Under the pieces are notes generated by a model. It saw only the letters and a program-made list of their open reading frames with translations. It did not search any database and was not told the DNA's origin. A DNA stretch of 64,000 bases, from positions 20,489,501 to 20,553,500 of the forward strand of contig CM041545.1 in the NCBI GenBank assembly GCA_023238725.1. Reading direction: 5' to 3'. Position 1 is the first letter of the stretch. The number at the start of each line of letters is the position of its first letter. Source of the DNA: Scortum barcoo (Eukaryota; Chordata; Actinopteri; Centrarchiformes; Terapontidae). A program made the translations under genes and the position numbers. Positions 62,101-64,000 of this stretch are shown here, piece by piece.

Positions 62101-63976
62101 TGTCGAGAACACAGCACGTCCGTCTAATCCATTTTGTCCTTTTTTAACTATTCTAATCCAAGCCACCATCTGCAGATACTCACCCTCCAGGGGGTCGCCG
62201 AAGTTGAGTTTCTGCCCACAGAGCACAAAGTGAACGTGTCAAACATATTTGAAAAGTTTTTCTTTAATTCAGTATGACGCAATGATGTCATATTACCAAA
62301 TAACAGTTATAAGTATTTGTGTCACCCCACCCCACCTCTTATTTGACACCCTGTGGCTGCAAATTTTAGCCATGGGTGGAAGGAGGCTTGACATTTATAC
62401 CGCTAATAACCTGTGAATACCAGTGTCAATTTAGGTTGTCATTCAGCCCCATATGACTTCACACACACACGCACACACTCCTGCATCTTTAAATATTTGA
62501 TGGAGAGATTGCTGGAAGCACTTTGTCCCAGCCAGTTGCCTGACAGTTAAGCAGCCTAGATGCCTCTCTCTGGGGAGGATTGTAGAGCTGAGCCAAGAGT
62601 ACTAGTACGTCTGCTGCTGATGCCAGTAGAGTTTGTCTTTTGGGAATAAGTCAATAGGGGTCATGTCACACTGGCCGTTAACATTTTCAACCGAATCCAG
62701 TTGAATTCCTGCTACGTTTTTTTTTTTTTTTTTTTTTTTTTTTTCCATAGTCAGGTTTTTCTTTCCCTTCTTTAAAGTCCCAAATACAAGAAATCATGAA
62801 TGTCCCCAACCTCAATGCAAATTTTAAAGCCTCAAAAAGAGAGTGTTTGGGCTGACAGATACAGAGAGACACAATAACAATATTAATCACTTCATTGTCA
62901 CTATTATTAGCCCCCGAGAGAGCCGTAATCGCCAAAAGGTTAATTGCAGTATAATTTCTTATCAGTTATCTGTCTAAACATGACAAATCCGGGTCTTATT
63001 GTTAACCTTTCTGTAAAACCCCGCACTAATTGTTACCCAGTCATTTCACCACACTCCCATTCATATCATCTCCTGTCAAAATAAGGAACTTCATTTAAAT
63101 GTGCAGTATATCTATTAGCTGAGTTTATTTAAATTCACCCATCTCCATGGAAATATCCAGATTCCACATGATTCTGCTTATTTGGGACTTTTGGTTTTCT
63201 ATTCAGCTGTGTAAGCAAACTGCCTTCTTCTCTCTGTGTAGAGAAACAGTTTGTCTCTTGGTCAGGGGATAAATGGAAATGATGCTTCACTGCCTTTTTT
63301 AAAAGTGAAAGTATGTCCGAGTTGATGGAAAAGCTGTAAAATGTGATAACCATTGGTTTTTACATAATAATTAGCAGAAGTATCCAAGTAGAAGACAGTC
63401 AACCACGATGATGATCCCGTTATATTACTGATGTGATGATTAACAGCATGTATTCTTTCAAAATTTGGGGCACTGTTTGGAAGGCCATTATAAGATATGT
63501 TATCATTAAATTATGTTGATGTTGAAATGAGCTGAGATGTGACATAAGATGAGCTTCAAGTCCTGGCTAACGCAAAAAAAAACACACATTCACACATTTT
63601 GCATGACAAGCTAAGTGAAATCTGTAGGAATGGTGCTGCAGAAGCTGTTTTTTTTCCCCCCATTGATGATATGTCTTAAATTAAGGGGTGCGATTCCTTC
63701 ATCACTTTGCAATGTTTTACTGTGATGTATTTGTATAGTGGAGCCTGTGGTTCACTCACTTTTAAAATGTGTTTGGATCTCAGAAATACTGCTCAACTGG
63801 AGATAATATATTCAGCGGGGTATATTTACTTTTTGTTACAAATGACTAAAAGGAGTTAATCTCATTTTTTTTTATCCTAATATCTCTTCACATGCACAGA
63901 AGAGGCAGAGCCCGAGGAGAGCGAGGAACCGTTCGTTGCCCCCCCAGGGCTCGCTATCCCTCCTGATGTGGAGCTG
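55937..63976 (+). CDS. sfswap: SFSWAP (splicing factor SWAP), 5' part of gene, 4 exons, incomplete at right edge
   Basis: Nuclear splicing regulator of the suppressor-of-white-apricot family. The coding sequence is the join of 55937-56142, 58563-58726, 61125-61256 and 63900-63976 (579 nt, 193 codons, ending in phase 0 at a GTGAGT donor). All introns are GT-AG and every junction keeps the frame. Recognisable family blocks are LLVFGYACKLFRDDERA (about residues 31-47), HLIPWMGD (55-62), the DRY motif (68-70), YDGRGHLHDL (70-79), [20 protein letters not shown] (103-122), EEEYKRLSEAL (124-134), DYYDPSQPTEEE, and EEPFVAPPGL in exon 4. Together these form the N-terminal DRY_EERY domain followed by an acidic linker. 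The family is about 950 residues long, with two SURP modules and a C-terminal RS-rich region; those parts lie beyond the window. The start is the first ATG after an in-frame TGA at 55847-55849 and has G at -3. Identity is confident; the exact transcription start is unknown. Confidence 0.96.
56565..57380 (+). repeat. Three diverged copies of a dispersed fish repeat in intron 1
   Basis: Three related segments follow each other. Each carries the block TTTGAGAAG..GAA..A, then AAAATGA..ATC(A)AA..GTTGG, and ends in AATCGTTGCAGCCCTAATG or a close variant. The ends are anchored at TTGCAG at 56851, 57136 and 57332, giving spacings of 285 and 196 nt, and copies 2 and 3 also share ATATGATTTA(T/C)TGCAG...TGTGTTAG. 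Copy 3 is shorter and has a poly-A run (57237-57257). The unit resembles a common fish dispersed repeat whose name I cannot give. Confidence 0.6.
57967..58110 (+). other. sfswap: Candidate poison exon A in SFSWAP intron 1
   Basis: It is preceded by a good acceptor (GGTTCTTTCCCCAG) and followed by donor GATAG|GTATTT. Its length of 144 nt is a multiple of three. Spliced after exon 1 it reads S-K-V-G and then TAA at 57977-57979, with further in-frame stops downstream, so inclusion would truncate the protein inside the DRY motif and probably trigger nonsense-mediated decay. Composition is less AT-rich than the flanks. The block ends in GAT-AG, like exon 1. A second donor-like GTAGGC lies four bases inside the block, so a recursive-splice role is possible. 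It is a prediction from splice signals only. Confidence 0.45.
58155..58202 (+). other. sfswap: Candidate in-frame 48-nt cassette exon B in SFSWAP intron 1
   Basis: The acceptor AACTTTCTTTGCAG is strong. Two overlapping donors sit in CCTGTAAGGTAAGAGG, the better being AAG|GTAAGA at 58203. A long T/C-rich tract follows the donor (58217-58260), the usual position for TIA1-type enhancement. The block begins with A and ends with AG, so it fits exactly between exon 1 and exon 2 and keeps the frame. It adds 16 residues (CRRNDECYRGELNPVR) between Arg69 and Tyr70, with no stop. The gap to block A is only 44 nt. Not known to me as an annotated exon. Confidence 0.5.
58563..58726 (+). CDS. sfswap: SFSWAP coding exon 2 (residues 70-123)
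   Basis: The acceptor is CATCCAACAG and the donor is GTGGGT at 58727. The exon completes Arg69 and encodes YDGRGHLHDL, a short variable WNTSY stretch, QLSEEEDRIEAL, the EERY motif (residues 106-109) and [14 protein letters not shown]. It leaves one G for the next exon. The 54 whole codons have no stop and match the family throughout. A short GAAT microsatellite lies 15 nt downstream, inside intron 2. Confidence 0.96.
58741..58762. repeat. (GAAT)n tetranucleotide microsatellite
   Basis: About five perfect units, just downstream of the exon 2 donor of SFSWAP. Confidence 0.9.
60591..60660 (-). repeat. Dispersed repeat fragment, copy 2 of the 21-kb repeat
   Basis: It shares GCACA(A/G)CAATTAC, GGCAATGAAAT and TCTAACAATGCTCA(A/G)AAA, in the same order and spacing, with 21048-21115. 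It resembles 3' parts of short fish retroelements read on the minus strand. Confidence 0.5.
61125..61256 (+). CDS. sfswap: SFSWAP coding exon 3 (residues 124-167 plus 1 nt)
   Basis: The acceptor is TCCTTAACAG and the donor is GTGAGA. The exon encodes EEEYKRLSEALADEGSYNAV, then a tyrosine-rich segment (KYSADYYDPSQP) and an acidic TEEEDARKEP tail. It finishes the DRY_EERY region and enters the acidic linker. Codon 168 is split, with G on this side and AA on the next exon, giving Glu. Confidence 0.95.
61430..61925. mobile_element. Probable non-autonomous DNA transposon in SFSWAP intron 3
   Basis: The left part (GACCTTTCAGAGGCTGAGGA ... CAGTGCTTTTCCACTACAGG ... GCGCTGAACATTTCTGATTGG) resembles a repeat I know from many fish loci. 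The right part has AAAAAGTTCC near 61898, roughly complementary in style to GGAACCTTTT at the left end. I see no transposase reading frame. The family and exact ends are uncertain. Confidence 0.4.
62717..62744. repeat. Poly-T run, 28 nt
   Basis: Uninterrupted T tract in SFSWAP intron 3. It causes a false lysine-rich antisense reading frame. Confidence 0.95.
63900..63976 (+). CDS. sfswap: SFSWAP coding exon 4 (residues 168-193)
   Basis: The acceptor is TTCACATGCACAG and the donor is a strong GTGAGT at 63977. The exon encodes an acidic stretch (EEAEPEESEE) and then PFVAPPGLAIPPDVEL. In family members this proline-rich piece sits directly before SURP module 1. The exon ends in phase 0, 24 nt before the end of the window, so the gene continues to the right. 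Confidence 0.93.
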
Positions 63977-64000
63977 GTGAGTATTTAACATCCGGCTGGC

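Larger units (their letters stand above)
61257..63899 (+). other. sfswap: SFSWAP intron 3 (about 2.6 kb)
   Basis: Contains a probable non-autonomous DNA element (about 61430-61925), an antisense exon-like patch (about 62170-62240), a CA/CG repeat near 62462-62480 and a long poly-T run (62717-62744). The rest is ordinary AT-rich intron. Confidence 0.9.

Noticed and set aside
62183..62198. CTCF-like CCTCCAGGGGGTCGCC in intron 3
   Set aside because: Two mismatches in the core (T for A, T for C); better explained as part of the antisense exon-like patch.
1..64000. CRISPR array, rRNA, tRNA, prophage or bacterial operon
   Set aside because: No regular repeat-spacer array, no rRNA or tRNA B-box-like sequence with a cloverleaf, and the gene structure is eukaryotic with spliced exons.

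Overview
This window looks like vertebrate nuclear DNA, most likely from a teleost fish and probably a percomorph. The reasons are AT-rich, gene-poor sequence, a vertebrate-type split gene, L2-clade and RTE-clade LINE remnants of the fish type, and several dispersed repeats I recognise from fish genomes. There is no bacterial, plasmid or phage architecture and no rRNA, tRNA or CRISPR array that I could find.

Only one protein-coding gene can be supported: the 5' part of SFSWAP (SWAP, the suppressor-of-white-apricot splicing regulator) on the + strand. Its CpG-rich promoter and first exon lie near 55.74-56.14 kb. Four coding exons (55937-56142, 58563-58726, 61125-61256, 63900-63976) join in frame with GT-AG introns into the first 193 residues, covering the DRY/EERY N-terminal domain. 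The first SURP module would begin just past the right edge.

Positions 1-55 kb are an intergenic or long-intron desert. It holds decayed transposable elements: a LINE 3' part on the minus strand at 2.1-2.6 kb, LINE 3' ends at 4.4-4.7 and 42.2-42.4 kb, an old L2 remnant at 27.9-28.8 kb, a younger but frameshifted L2 at 31.4-33.3 kb, an RTE-type 3' end at 50.19-50.34 kb, a long inverted-repeat element at 50.53-50.73 kb, and several nameless fish repeats. There are also microsatellites and stretches of dense, non-repetitive sequence that could be conserved noncoding elements. A nearly perfect RE1/NRSE (REST-binding) sequence lies at 39044-39064.

The most interesting region is SFSWAP intron 1. 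It carries two exon-like blocks with good splice sites, at 57967-58110 (144 nt, stop codon five codons in) and 58155-58202 (48 nt, open in frame). They are separated by only 44 nt, too short for a normal vertebrate intron, so they are probably mutually exclusive or regulated. The 48-nt block would insert 16 residues exactly inside the DRY signature motif. Because SWAP proteins control their own 5' intron splicing in Drosophila, these blocks are good candidates for a vertebrate autoregulatory switch. All of this is read by eye; no alignment or RNA evidence was available.
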